From Rhizophagus clarus (taxonomy: Eukaryota; Glomeromycota; Glomeromycetes; Glomerales; Glomeraceae): a stretch of 64,000 bases of DNA. Within the stretch, counting starts at the first letter, position 1. Each line of letters begins with the position of its first letter. Position numbers and translations under genes: made by a program. Below are positions 1 to 11,877 of the stretch, one piece after another. The notes under the pieces were generated by a model. That model ran no database searches and was not told the DNA's origin. It saw nothing but the letters and a program-made list of their open reading frames with translations. Where the stretch lies: assembly GCA_015698045.1 (NCBI GenBank), contig BLAL01000016.1, positions 1,003,501-1,067,500 on the forward strand, in the 5' to 3' direction.

Positions 1-1729
1 TTTTCATCAATTTATTATATAATAAATATATATATTTTATATCTTAAATTTTATCCAAATTTATACATTAAATAAACTGTTTTGTGATTGAATTATATCT
101 GAACTTATTCTGATTTTATTTCTTTGAATATTGAACTTATTAATAATATTGGTTGATTTATATTCGATTTATATCTGAATTTTTATTCCGAATTTTGTCT
201 GAGTGACAACCACTCAGAACACAATCAGAAATTTCCTTTGAAATAAAAATTGGACGATTTTAAGCCATAATTCAGACTAAAATCAGATATCCAATTTTTA
301 TCTGATTTGGACCATTTCGACTAGTGTATTATAATATATGCCCGATATGCAAAAAAATTTACCAGACATAAATCCGTTAATTTTAAAATTTTTTTGAAAA
401 AAAATCTATTTCAAAAAATTTTTACTGGGGATTTCTTAAAAATTCCAGATTTTGCCAGAATTTAAAGTACTATTTTAAGCACTGCTATATATATAATATT
501 TTAAATTAGATAATTTATACATCACCCCTGTAATATTAATTGCCTCCATTTTGTCATCCATATTACACCCCTACTTTTTTTATTTTTTCATATATATTTC
601 AGAAACTTGAATTTTTTTTGTTGTAAAAATCTATTTTTCACATCCTATTAAACATCACATATATTAATTTTAGCTGGCATTACATAATTCTGCCCAGAGG
701 TGATGCGTCATAGGGATGACATATAAATTTACTCTTTAAATTATTATTATTATTTATTTATTATAATAACCAATAATTTATTTAATATAAAAGACACTTT
801 ATTTACTAATCTATATATCTATTTTTCTTAAAAAATTTGAAAGTAAAAAGTCAATTTTTTTACTCTTTAATCTTAAATAAAGGGATTTTTTCATTATAAA
901 AATAGTTTTAAAACTATATTAAATATTTGAAATCAAAAATCTAAAAGTGCTAAAGTTTTCACTTTATATTTTATTTATTTACTAACTTTCATTATTTCTT
1001 TTAATATTTGTAAAAAAACTCTTAATACTTAGAAAAAAGTCTACCTTTCTTGCCAATTATCTAAACACTATTATTTCATTTAAACAAACTACTTCTTATA
1101 TAATCTTTTTTATTATAATATTGCATTTAATAACTTATACTTTTTCAAAAATTAATTTATATAATAAGAAAATAAAATCTGAACAAATATAATTTTTATT
1201 GATATAATCATAAATTAATATATATATTAAAGAAAATATATTGTAATTAAAATGAAATAATATATTTTTTAATATACTAAGTTAAATTAAATCAATTAAT
1301 AATCAGATATATTTTATATATTATATGAAATCTAATTTTATTGTATAACATCAAATTATATAAATAGCTAAAATTTAATAATTTTTAAAAAATTTTGCAA
1401 AAATTAGAAAAAGATATTTTACAACAGTTTTTATTTTTTTTTTTTTAATTCAAAGATCGTGTAATGACTTTATTGTATAATATTAAAATAAATATTGTTA
1501 TAAATGACAAAACTCACTCAGCACAGCTAAATGTAATCCATAAATCGATATACCCCATAATACCTTAAACAATGATTATAGAATTAAATCCTCAATTACA
1601 AAAATAAAATAAAGTTAAATAAGAACCAAAATAAAAAATAAAAATAAAATATAAAATAAAACTAAAATAAAATCAAAACCAAAATAAACCCAAATTAAGA
1701 ACCCAATAATACATCATTTTCCTCTAACA
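1..1729. other. AT-rich spacer without recognisable genes
   Basis: No open frame with coding character is visible on either strand. A perfect 7-bp hairpin (CTGAGTG, 5-nt loop, CACTCAG) lies at 199-217. The stretch at about 565-660 (acaccccta, T-run, atatatttcag, T-run, aaaatc) resembles 21060-21160, so part of this spacer is an old dispersed repeat. The rest is A/T homopolymer-rich. Confidence 0.6.
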
Positions 1730-2120
1730 GATTGTTGTTATAAAATCTTAATAGTGGTTTATAAGTCCAAGAGTAGTAACTTCCTGAGTGAATAAAGGCA
1801 TGCATTTGAGCAAAAGTGCGTAGCAGTACATTCAGAAAGCATTATTTGCAGGTGACAATGGGAGGTTTCAAAGGTGTGGAGATATATGGATTATATAAGA
1901 TAATGCTGTCCTTTATTGCGGTAGTGATGGCTGTATCTGATCTGCCTTTCCTGTGACGAATAGCCAGTAAAGAGGTGGTTTTATTGTGCATGGTTATGCC
2001 TTTGAATTTCTTCTATTCTGAAGTGAGTTGACAATGCAGGAGCCAAAAAAGTTGTTTGAAAAGACTAATCAGTTTTATTATCAGTTGCACGCAGAATTGA
2101 ATAGTCTTGGCTCAGGTGAG
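1730..2120. other. Relatively GC-rich non-coding island
   Basis: This stretch has visibly more G and C than the sequence on either side and little homopolymer. All frames I read contain stops. It could be the remnant of a decayed gene or element, or a non-coding RNA. I cannot assign it. Confidence 0.35.
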
Positions 2121-2238
2121 ATTAAATCTTTTTTTGATATCTAAAAAGGTAGATGTTTCCATGCAACAGTTTTTAAATTGAATAAAAATATAAAAATTTA
2201 TTATTTAATCTATTAATTATTTATTTACCAAATAAATA

Positions 2239-2388
2239 ATATAAAATATTAATTTGGGTAGATGTTTGAACTGGTTTAGACTAAAAGTATTACATATAGA
2301 ATAGAAGTAATTGCTATGTAATCCTATCTAATCTAATAAATATATATACAATTTCAACACCTTAAAAAAAAAAAGATATAAAATATTA
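2239..2388 (+). mobile_element. Short poly-A retroelement, copy 1, with 13-bp TSD
   Basis: The element body is 2252-2375. It ends in a T/C-poor tail followed by an A-run and is flanked by a perfect 13-bp direct repeat ATATAAAATATTA (2239-2251 and 2376-2388), the signature of target-primed reverse transcription. Its body aligns along its whole length with the copy at 8243-8376: both have the order tag-actgg/accgg, agaagt-att, tgtaatcctatct, taataaat, ttcaacacc, poly-A. There is no coding capacity. It is either a SINE or a severely 5'-truncated LINE; no convincing Pol III B box was seen. Confidence 0.7.
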
Positions 2389-2530
2389 GCCCTGTTCATT
2401 TCTATTCTGTTCTGTTCTGATCTGATTTTCACAAATTTTTTTTAGTCAATCAAAAAATAGCGTAAATTGAGCAGAAAAATCTGCGTTATGATCTGTTCTG
2501 TTCCATTCCAATTTTTTTCTTTTTATAATT

Positions 2531-3703
2531 ATGTCCAAAAAGGATATTGAATATGCTTTAATATTATTAGCAATATAAGATTTAAATGACCTTTTTAACT
2601 CTTTTAATAATAATGAATTAGATAATGATAATAATTTAATAAAAGAAATACTTTTTGTTTTATCCTCTTCATGTTATCTTGTTTCCCAAGATCATGTTCT
2701 TAAATCTCAACATTGGTATCATAAAATATTATCTTTATATGATAATATACGGTTTAAAAAAGTTTTACGAATGGAAAGACAACAGTTTAACAAGCTAGTG
2801 CAAGTTTTACAGAATGATACAGTTTTTCAAAACAAAGGAAATAAGCCACAAGCACCAGTTGAATTCCAATTAGTAATATTTCTTAGGCGTTTAGGTTCTA
2901 AAGTTGATATTTTAAGTATTTGTTCTCGATTTAGAATATGTGAAGGTACTGTAATTCTTATATTAACCATATAATGAAGGCCATTAGAAATATAAAATTG
3001 GAGTTTGTTCAATGGCCTAAGAATAATAATCAAGTTACTGTTCATACAGGATTTCAAGTTATTAGGGAGTTTCAGAATGTTATTGGAGCAATAGATGGGA
3101 CTTATTTTATTTTAAATAAGGCATCTGCATAAAATCCAACAGCATTTTTTACAAGAAAAAAAAGATATGTGATTCATTGCCAAGAAATTGTTGATTTTAA
3201 AGAAATTTTTATTAATTATATAATAGGATGATCAGGATCAGTGCATGATGCATGAGTCTATGCTAATTCAGATTTTTTTCTTAACAAAGCAAAATATATT
3301 GAAGGAGATGATTATATATTAGGTGATTCAGCATATCTAATCTCTCCCTTTTTAATTATTTCTTTTAAAAATCCTTCTAATCATTGACAACGACAATTTA
3401 ACTTTATTCATTTAAAACATAGAGTTATTGTAGAAAATGTCTTTGGTAGATTAAAAGTCTAGATTCAAAACATTAAAAGAATTATCTGTAAAAGATGTAA
3501 AAACAGCAATTAAATTAGCAGATTGTGGTATATTATTGTATAACTTTCTTGAAATTTGTGGGAAAATTTGGGAGATTATTAATCAAAATGATGATGATGA
3601 TGATAACAATAATCGATATGATTGAGAAGATGAAAATGATAAAATTTTAAAATTAGAAGGAAAACTTAAAAAAGAGAAAATGTTAAATCAATTTGTAGTA
3701 TAA
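2531..3703 (+). pseudogene. Harbinger-type DDE transposase, decayed
   Basis: The likely start is ATG 2531. Reading through gives the family's landmarks in order: an N-terminal helical region, IGAIDGTYF with the first catalytic Asp (about 3085), GDSAYLIS with the second Asp (about 3325), and VENVFGRLK with the Glu (about 3435). The frame is broken by six stops (near 2576, 3130, 3229, 3252, 3386 and 3623) and by two frameshifts (about 2960 and 3455). At conserved positions the stops replace Gln, Trp or Arg codons, for example the Trp of the G-W-x-GSVHD motif. It would have cut and pasted the element in the nucleus together with the Myb-like partner. Family assignment is firm; the gene is non-functional. 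Confidence 0.85.
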
Positions 3704-3806
3704 TAAGTAATTAATAAATAAATTTTACAAAAAAAATATTTACATTTATATTATATTTAACAAATTTATTTAATGTAAGGCAAACTTCATAATTTAAACA
3801 AAATTT

Positions 3807-5313
3807 TCATTCATTATTTTTGCAAAATTTTAACATTTCCAATTCTAATTTAACCTTCTCATTTTTAGCACGCAATCTTTCTATTTCCAACTTACTCTTT
3901 TCCAACTCATATTGCTGATTTAATTTCTTTTCCTCCCTACGAAAAAATGCATCTGGAATTCATGCTGAAATTGTCCAGAAAATTAAACAGACAATTTCTG
4001 ACGTTTGGTAAATCTGGAAAATATTCCAAAATGTGCGCGTTTCTAGATATTCAGAATATGTCCAGATTCAAATTTATCCAGAATTTTCCAGAATTCTGAA
4101 TAATCCAATTTTATCCCAGATGATCAGCAGGAGTTTATCACTTCTTACATGATTAATTAAAATTTGAATTAACATTATAAATAGCATTTTTGGCTGCTCT
4201 TCAATTTTACTTATTACGTCAGGGATGGTTATAAATATCAGTTTTGTGCTTTTTGCATTTTTTTAAAATTTAAAATTTTATATTCTTAGTAACATTGTCT
4301 AGAATTTATCCAGAATTTTATTATGTCTGGAATTTGTTGGTTTTATTTGTTCAGAATTTATCTGGAATTTAAAATGTCCAGAATTTGTTTGGTTTATTCT
4401 GTCCAGAATATGTCCAGAATATTTTATGTCTGGAATTTGTTTGGTTTATTTTGTCCAGAATATGTCTGGAATATTTTATGTCTGGAATTTGTTTAGTTTA
4501 TTTGTCCAGAATATGTCCAGAATATTTTATGGCTGGAATTTGTTGGATTTATTTGTTTAGAATTTGTTCAGAAAATTTCATGTATAAAAAAAACTGGACA
4601 TGCAAAAAATTTCAGATAGCAAAATAGATCAATTTCCTGAACATTTTTATGACAATTTTTGAAGTACCTGGACAATTTCCAGATATTTTCGTAGACATTT
4701 TCTGGACATTCTTTTTTCGTAGGATCTCTAATTCAAATTTCTTTTGATTTTTACGCTCCTCTAAGTCTAGCTTTTTTTCATAAAATCTATCTCTTGATTT
4801 TCCCATTGCCGCAATTATCTCAGATATACCTTCAATTCCTGTTGATTTTCTTTTCTTTTTTCATGGTTCATCAGCTTTATAATTTTCTTTATCATTTGAA
4901 TTTTCGCTATTATTTGAATTTTCGCTATCAGAAATAGGAGGAAAATCTGAAGTTAAATCAGTAATATAATCCAGGTTGATAGCTTTACTCTGTGACAAAA
5001 TTTCTTCCATTTGTGAAAACCAAATCCATTTTACACTACTTTCACCAGTAGAATCAGCTTTTTTCTTTTTTTGCAAATACGTTTTATGCAATTTTTTAAC
5101 CTTATTTCTGATTTAATCAAGAGTATGACTTGGTAACACATTTTCACTTACAATTTTTTGATAAACCTTCACTTTTCCCTGTTTCCATTCTTTCAAATTT
5201 TCTCTTCAAAACTCAAGCAATATTTTAATTTTGCCATCTGTCCACTTGGTACTATTATTATTTGATTTAACTTCTTTTTTCAAGATCTGCTTTTTACGTT
5301 TAGTACCTTTCAT
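3807..5313 (-). pseudogene. Harbinger Myb/SANT-like accessory protein, split by a MITE
   Basis: From ATG 5313 (minus) the frame reads a Lys-rich N terminus, then WTDGKIKILLEF-stop-REN, the start of a SANT/trihelix fold, later TLD-stop-IRNKVKKL, an acidic linker and a C-terminal coiled coil rich in E, K and L. The coiled coil is interrupted at 4720 by the insertion 3940-4719 and resumes at 3938 (REEKKLNQQYELEKSKLEIE), ending at TGA 3809-3807. One nucleotide of frame is lost around the insertion. In the family this protein binds the transposon ends and helps import the transposase. Both internal stops look like TGG to TGA and CAA to TAA changes. Confidence 0.75.
3940..4719. mobile_element. Nested MITE with short TIRs and TA target duplication
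   Basis: A 780-bp insertion interrupts the coiled-coil end of the Harbinger Myb-like gene. It begins CGAAAAAA and ends TTTTTTCG and is flanked by TA on both sides (3938-3939 and 4720-4721), as for Tc1/mariner-derived MITEs. Inside, 4310-4570 holds about four imperfect tandem units of roughly 60 bp built from ccagaatatgtccagaata and ggaatttgtttggttta. No transposase is encoded. The predicted protein of 4385-4627 is only a translation of this repeat. Confidence 0.7.
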
Positions 5314-5896
5314 TGGTGGTTAAAGTAAGTAAAAAAGTAAGTCTTAATTTATAGAGATCTAATTAAATAAATAAAACTTCAATTTTTACCACAAAAACTT
5401 CAATTTTTCGTGATTCTGCTTGAGTGTTTTCTGCATTCAACTATTGTAAATAAAATACATTAAAATAAAGTAAATAAAATTACCACCAGACAAAAACATA
5501 AATATAAACATTCTTAGTAGGTTTAATAAGGTCATCAGAAAGGTCAATAATTGTTTGAGTTGTTTCTTTATGAGTTAAAGTTGGTTCAGATGTAATCTTA
5601 ATATGCAAATTACTTCATTCTAACGTGGTTGATTTTGGATGAAGTTTTACGTTTGTATTAATGTCTATATTATTTGTTGACAAAACTTTTTTCTTGTTTT
5701 TAGAAGTTACTGAAGTCATTATTGTTAATAAATTAAACGCGAGACTGCAAAAAACACATATTCAGAATACTTGATCATCAATTTTTTGATCTGTTAATCT
5801 GATTGTTGATCCAATTTTTAAATGAATTTAATTGGCCAAAAAATTTTGTGAAAATCAGAACAGAATAGAACAGAATAGAAATAAATAGGGCTATTA

Positions 5897-8226
5897 ATTT
5901 ATCAATTATGTAATTTTTAAATCACTAATCTATTACTTAATCATAAAAAATTATATTATTGTTATAATGTTAGAAGTCTATACTTGACAATAAAATTGAA
6001 GTACTTATAAATCTTTTAGTACTTTAAAAAATAAAGTTTTAAAAAAAATAAACTGGTAACTTTATTCTTCAAGTTAAGTACTATTATATTACTGGTCGGT
6101 TTTTCAAAAAAATATCTATATAAAAAGTTATAAGTGTTTAAAATTAGATGATTTTTATATGATCAGTCTATTTTTAAAATAAAAAATCATGTGAACGTAA
6201 TTTTATTAATCAATTTTTATTATTCAAACTGAAATTTTTATTTCTTGAATTTAATTTATTATTTTTTTATTTCTAAAACTGATTTTCTTTTTTTAAAAAA
6301 AAAATTTTTTTTATATTTATGCTTATATTTAATTATTTTATTTTTCTTGTAAATTTATAAATTTCTATTGGTTATTCTTTGCTTACATGATAGATAAAAA
6401 ATTTGAAATAAATTCTAAAAATTATCAAGTATAGACTTTCAGCATCATATAAGATATAGTAAATAAAAAAAAAGGTTTTCGTAATTACTAACCTTAATTT
6501 TTGTTTAAATTATAAATTTTATTTTATATTTAAATTTTAATCACGTGATTGTAAATCATATACATTTATTAAAAGCATATTTTGTATTATCCACTATATT
6601 AGTATTTACATAAAAATATCGCTAAGATACCAGTAAGATATATGCATACACGCATATATGCATGTATAGTATATAGTATCATTTGACTAATTAACTAAAA
6701 TTTCATGATGCTTAAATGGAAAATGCATTTTCTTCATTTTTTTTATTAACTCAAATACCCGCCAAGAATACTTTCTCAATATTTAGAACACTTTCTTTAC
6801 ATATTATCAAACACATAAAATAACTATACTTTAATTTTCTATTTTATACTTTTTCCTACTATTTTTATTACCACCATCAAAATACTTCGTTTTTCCCATT
6901 TTTCTTTTTTCTTCAATCAATGCATGACATTTTTCACAATATAGTAACTTATTCTTTATCTATATTAAACTTTCTGATATACCACATATACTACAAATTT
7001 AAAAAAAAATTCTGGCCACAAGCCCATAAAGTATGGTTTTTCAATAGCTGAAATATAAGTATATATCTCCATCATTATTTTATTTTTCATTATCATTGTT
7101 AATATTCACATCACTTTTTTTTCTAAAAAAACTCAATTCAGAAAGATTTTTAAATATAACATTACAGGTATATTCTATTCAGTTGATTTCAGGAATAATT
7201 AAAGTAGGTAAAATTCTTCTTCTGATATTTTGTGACAAGCATATAATACATGAAATTTATTACATTTTATATATTTTACAATTGTTTTTACATTTTTTCT
7301 ATATTGAGCAATTGGATATTATTTTTTTCTTTTTTTTGTATATCTTTTTGTATATTTTTAGGTTTTTTATTCTGTAAAAAAGGACAATATTCCTTTGTTA
7401 TTTTTTTTTTATATGCTTCTGAAAATAAAATATAGTGATCATCAGGTCTAGGAATAGTGTGGCCTACCGTAAATAATAATTACAGCATTTTGGATTATAA
7501 TATGATTATAACTTAGGTTGCAATCTATTACAACCATTACGACACCAATTTTTTCCTATATGAATATTATAGCATATAGTACTTACTTACGACTTATACT
7601 AATTATGTTACAACTTATTACAATTGCTACAACTTATTATGGCAGGCAATACTATTTAGGAATAGGATCAGGTAGACCTTTTAGCTTTTTAAAAATATTC
7701 ACATTATTTCTAATTGGTCTACATACAGTATATCATATTTATCATTTTTACATTTTTTTATTTCAAAAAAATATTGATATTTTCAGTAGTAATAAGCAAT
7801 ATTCTATAAATTCTTGCAACTTTAGTTAAAAAAAAGTATAATGTGATTATTTATTAGTGCATAGATATAGAATACTATTATTAATCAATATACTAATAGG
7901 ATCCCGAACAATATATAAATATGTTAGATTTGAGTTTGCTTAATGATCATATAAAAAAAACCCTATGTAAGACTTTTATTTGCTTATTTTAATATAAAAT
8001 TTTTAGTTGGTTAGATATTTAAATGCGTAGTTGAACTTATTTTTATTTCAGCTCAGTAATTATATTTGCGTAGCAGAACCTCTTATTCATATAACAAAGA
8101 TTTTCATATATAGAGAGAAAATTTTAATTTCACACGTATATCAAAAAATTTTTTTACAAAAAATTTTTTCAAAAAGATACTTTTTTTTTATTATTTTACA
8201 TATTTTTAATTTTATAAACACAATAT
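5897..8226. other. AT-rich spacer with one inverted-repeat element
   Basis: Apart from the inverted repeat at 5975-6437 I see no supported gene. Short open frames at 7096-7435, 7518-7829 and 8031-8252 are Phe/Ile/Tyr-rich, lack a good start context and follow the T-richness of the DNA. Confidence 0.5.
5975..6437. repeat. Inverted-repeat (MITE-like) element
   Basis: AGTCTATACTTGACAAT at 5975-5991 is repeated inverted at 6421-6437 with one mismatch in 17, enclosing about 430 bp of non-coding AT-rich DNA. Similarity extends a few bases outward (GAAGTC and GAAAGTC). No clear target duplication was found, so the exact ends are uncertain. Confidence 0.5.
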
Positions 8227-8392
8227 TGTATTTAATATTTATTGGTGGATGATTAGACCGGTTTTAAAACTGGAAGTACCCATAGCTAGTCAGAAGTGAT
8301 TATAGTTGTAATCCTATCTTGCTTAATAAATGATGGTACGGCTTCAACACCAAAAAAAAAAAAAAAAAAAAAAAAATGTATTTAATATTTAT
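8227..8392 (+). mobile_element. Short poly-A retroelement, copy 2, with 16-bp TSD
   Basis: The body 8243-8376 is 134 bp, ending in an uninterrupted A-run of about 25. It is bracketed by a perfect 16-bp direct repeat TGTATTTAATATTTAT (8227-8242 and 8377-8392). The intact long poly-A and perfect duplication indicate a fairly recent insertion. It aligns end to end with the copy at 2252-2375. The similar left boundaries of the two copies argue for a true short element rather than random 5' truncation. Confidence 0.8.
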
Positions 8393-8461
8393 AAAAAAAA
8401 ATCATGTTTTTATAATAATATTCTTATATTCTTATTTTTTGTTTGCTAATTTTACTCATAT

Positions 8462-8770
8462 ATAAAATAAATTTGGACAAATGAAATTACCTTTTATGTT
8501 TAAGTATTGTTCAGCAGTTGTAAAAAGTATTTGTATTTCAATTTTCATGATTCTAAGTATAATATTTGTGAAGATAATTATATTTTTTAAACAGTACTAA
8601 CTCCAAAAAAATTTTTTTTTCTCTTTTAACTTCAGGACGTAATAACATCACTTTGGTTAAATGAAATTACTTTTTTATATTTAAAAAGTTGTTCAGCGAG
8701 ATTGAATCTACCTACAGTAAAAATTTTAGAATGATTGGATTAATATTTGTGGAATGCGACCAACTTTTAT
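8462..8770. repeat. Imperfect direct repeat
   Basis: Two segments of about 110 bp (8470-8585 and 8657-8760) share aaatgaaattac, T-rich, atgttta/atattta, gttgttcagc/attgttcagc, then attttag/attttcatgatt and aatatttgtg. They are non-coding and lie just outside the left end of the Tc1 element. Confidence 0.45.
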
Positions 8771-9003
8771 ACTTTCAATTATTTATCATTTAATTTTAAA
8801 GTATAATTTTTTTTATTTTATCGCCGTTTTCAAAATGGTGCGATTTTCAAATTTGAGGAGTTGTCAACAAAAAAAAGAATTCGAATTCCAAAATCTGTGT
8901 AACATTGTGATCTGTCCAATAAGATTTTAAAATAAAAATCAAATTTTTTTGAGTTTTTTGACGCGTAAAAAATCTATTTCGCGTATATAAAGTGTATATA
9001 AGA

Positions 9004-10648
9004 ATGTCTTCTATTCCACCAAGAAACTACCAAATTGGAGTGTGTTTTATATGTCAAATATGCATGTATTGTGGTATAGATTTGACATCAAATAATTGTG
9101 ATTGTAACAAAACGGTCAAACCAACCAAAAAAAATCGTACTGAAAAAGTTCCATATTTTAGAAACTTAGCTTACAAACCAGATAAAATACATGAAAAAAT
9201 AAAAATTGCTTTATCATTTAGCAATCAAAAATATGGATATAAGTTGAATATGGAACAGCCATGTAATTGTATACTTTGCTCGGCATGCAACAGTCAAATT
9301 AACAGAGATATTAAAGCGGCTGATAAAGATAAAAAATTTATTATCATTCCTCCTTCACCAACCGATGATACTTCTTCTCAACCATCTACACCATCTATAC
9401 CACCGCAAATAGAATTCAAATTACGCATGTCTATCAAACAAAACAAACAAATATTGCCTGCTATAATAATTAGCTTTAATTTAGAATATCCAACCTTTAT
9501 TGATTTTAGGGATAAACTTGAGTCATTTATCTGTGAACAAGTTGGATTAATATATAAAAATGAATATACTTTAGCATACAAATCATATTCAGAGAGTGGA
9601 GCTGGAACACTTTTAGGTAACGAAGAAGCGTTTGATGAATTTTTAAAAGATTATCAAAGTATGACAACAGGAAATAAAAAAGTAGTAGTTGTTGTTACAC
9701 TTAAAGAAGCATCTAAGAAACAATCACGTCAGGTATTTATTATTTTTGAAAATTATTTACAAAACTATTATATATCTAATAAAATTATAGAGTGATGAAA
9801 TTTCAGAACAGGAATCTGATGAAGGATCAGATAATGATACCCAAAATACTAAGTCCAAATCACAACCGCCATCAAAAAAACGTGCAAAGAAGCGTACACC
9901 TAAAGAAGCAAATTTGGATGAAAATGAAGCATTGATTGGTTCTTATGTAATAAAATTAAATGATAAGTATATTTGTGATGTTCAAAATCACAAACACTGT
10001 TTTATTAAAGAGGACCGTCATTTACCTTTAACTAATTTTGCAATTAGTTTATGGGCTAAAGAAATTGTATGTATTTACAAATATATTACAAGTTTTAAAT
10101 TTTATAATATTATTAAATTTATTTTATTTTTATTATAGGTAAATAAAAATACAGATTTAGATACTCCTCCTAATCATGCTATGTTTAGTATGATGCATTC
10201 AGTAAAAGTAACTAAAAGAAATTCTTCTAATGTTACTGATGATTTCATTAATAATTCTCAAATGACAACATATTCTCAATATCCCTACCATTCTTATTAT
10301 CCTCAACAAATGTATTATTCATCATATCCATATTATCATTCTGATTATGATTCAAGAAGATCTTCAATTATCTCACAATTATCAGATCAAAGTTTATCAA
10401 TTTCTTCACAAACATCATTAAATCACAATTTAACAAAAAAAACTATACCAAGTATGGAAGATTTTTTGAAAAACCTAGATCAAGAATATGGAGATGGAAA
10501 ATTTACATGCTATTTATCTGTTTTTGAAGAACAGGAAATTCTTGTTAATCAACTTACAAGATTATCAGAATCTGAATATATTTCAATGGGTGTAACAATT
10601 ATTGGACGTAGACAAATATTGCGTGATGAGGCAAAAAAATATGAGTAA
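9004..10648 (+). CDS. Transposon cargo protein: Cys-rich, ubiquitin-like(?) and SAM-like domains
   Basis: Three exons, 9004-9732, 9791-10066 and 10139-10648, join in phase 0 through GT-AG introns of 58 and 72 bp to give 504 aa. ATG 9004 is the first ATG of the frame. Residues 10-35 and about 80-100 hold closely spaced Cys (CFICQICMYC, CNCILCSAC) that could bind zinc. Residues about 137-245 alternate predicted strands and a helix like a PB1/ubiquitin-like fold (inference). A Lys/Arg-rich acidic linker (about 244-290) and a Tyr/Ser-rich segment follow. The last 65 residues (MEDFLKNLDQEYGDGKFTCY to the end) match the SAM pattern with F-x2-QEI and a final G-R-R-x-IL. No catalytic motif was recognised. 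It lies inside Tc1 termini, convergent with the transposase, so it moves with the element. A role in targeting or host interaction is speculation. Confidence 0.8.
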
Positions 10649-10787
10649 TTTCAGTACATATTTTACATTTTTTGTATATATTTTTGTATATTTCATTTTA
10701 TTAGTATAATAATTCAATAAAAGTTAATGGTATTACAAATAAATATACACATTATAAATGAAAATAAATTTCAAAATTTTATTTTAT

Positions 10788-11877
10788 TTATAAATAAACT
10801 GATTCTTCAAAATATTTTTTTGCTATATCTGGTGTAGTTTGAGCTAATGCAACTAAAATTAAATATATTGGGTCAAAATAATTTGCAAAATCTCTGTATC
10901 TTTTTAACCAAGATTTTAACGCTGAAAAAGCTGTTTCAATGGGATTTAAATCTGGTGAATAGGGCGGTAAATAAAGTATTTTCCCACCAATGTCTTCTAC
11001 TGCTGTAACTAAATCATCATCATGATGTATACGTGCATTATCCATAACTAATACACTATGTTTAGCCGGATATGGATTCATTTGAGGTATCTTATTGAAA
11101 ACAAATGAATATTGTTAATAAAAAATTCTAAATAATGATATAAATATAAATTATTTACCAATTGTGTTAAAACAAAAGTTTTAAATCTCTCCTTATCACA
11201 ACTCCCTTCCATAATATCTACAGCAATGAAACCTTCTAAAGATAGGGCAGGTAAAATAGTATAACGTTTTCCCCTAACAAAAACAACACTTTTTTTTGCT
11301 CTAGTGTTGATAGAAGAATAGCCATATAATCTGGTAAGTGTCCTCTCATCCTTCACAGATTCGTCAATAAAAATTAGTTGTTCAGCAGTATAATTCATTC
11401 CAATATTATATAAATAAACACCTCGCAATATATCACTTCTTTCTTTTGATGCTTTTTGTATTTTCTTTCTAGTTATACCACAAAATTTAAGAGAACGCCA
11501 TAATGTTGGAATAAAAACCAGTTTTCCTATTCTCTGCTCCATCTCGTGTACCAATTCATCAAGGTACCAATCTACTTTGTCTTTAACCAAGCTTTCCAAT
11601 ACCTATAAATTATAAACTCTGTTAGATAAAAAATAATATATAGTTATTACATCAAAATAATTATTACCTGCATATCTTGTCTTGATAATATTTTTCTCCT
11701 TCCCACTTTACCAACAAATGGATCTTTTACACATCCCCATTTTTTAAAAATTCTACAGACTTTATAAACAGTTGACTCGCTAACATACATTCTTTTAGCA
11801 ATTTCATTTTGCGTTAAACCCTCAGCTTGACAATAAATAATTCGCCATCTCAAATCTTCACTTAGACTTTTTCCCAT
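10788..11877 (-). CDS. Tc1/mariner (DDE_3) transposase, three exons, intact
   Basis: Exons 11877-11668, 11602-11159 and 11090-10788 join in phase 0 across GT-AG introns of 65 and 68 bp, giving 318 aa, a normal length for Tc1 transposases. The N terminus carries a helix-turn-helix (GLTQNEIAKRMYVSESTVYK) that should bind the terminal repeats, then a basic linker. Catalytic residues are visible: Asp in LIFIDES, Asp in VMDNARIHH and Glu in PDLNPIETAF, with 34 residues between the second Asp and the Glu (DD34E). LPPYSPDLNPIE is the usual Tc1 signature. It would excise and insert the element at TA dinucleotides in the nucleus. No disabling change was seen. Introns in a Tc1 transposase are less common and mean that correct splicing is needed for activity. 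Confidence 0.88.

Larger units (their letters stand above)
2389..5891. mobile_element. PIF/Harbinger DNA transposon, inactivated
   Basis: Terminal inverted repeats start GCCCTGTTCATTTCTATTCT at 2389 and GCCCTATTTATTTCTATTCT on the opposite strand at 5891, and continue to about 45 bp with small differences. The flanks read TATTA on both sides (2384-2388 and 5892-5896). Depending on where the TIR is cut this is a 3-bp or 5-bp duplication, and Harbinger elements normally duplicate 3 bp. Inside is the usual two-gene pair of the superfamily: a DDE transposase on plus and a Myb/SANT-like protein on minus, both broken. A second element (3940-4719) is inserted in the latter. Confidence 0.88.

Noticed and set aside
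7096-8252. Several hydrophobic open frames
   Set aside because: Phe/Ile/Tyr-rich translations of AT-rich spacer; no introns, motifs or family resemblance.
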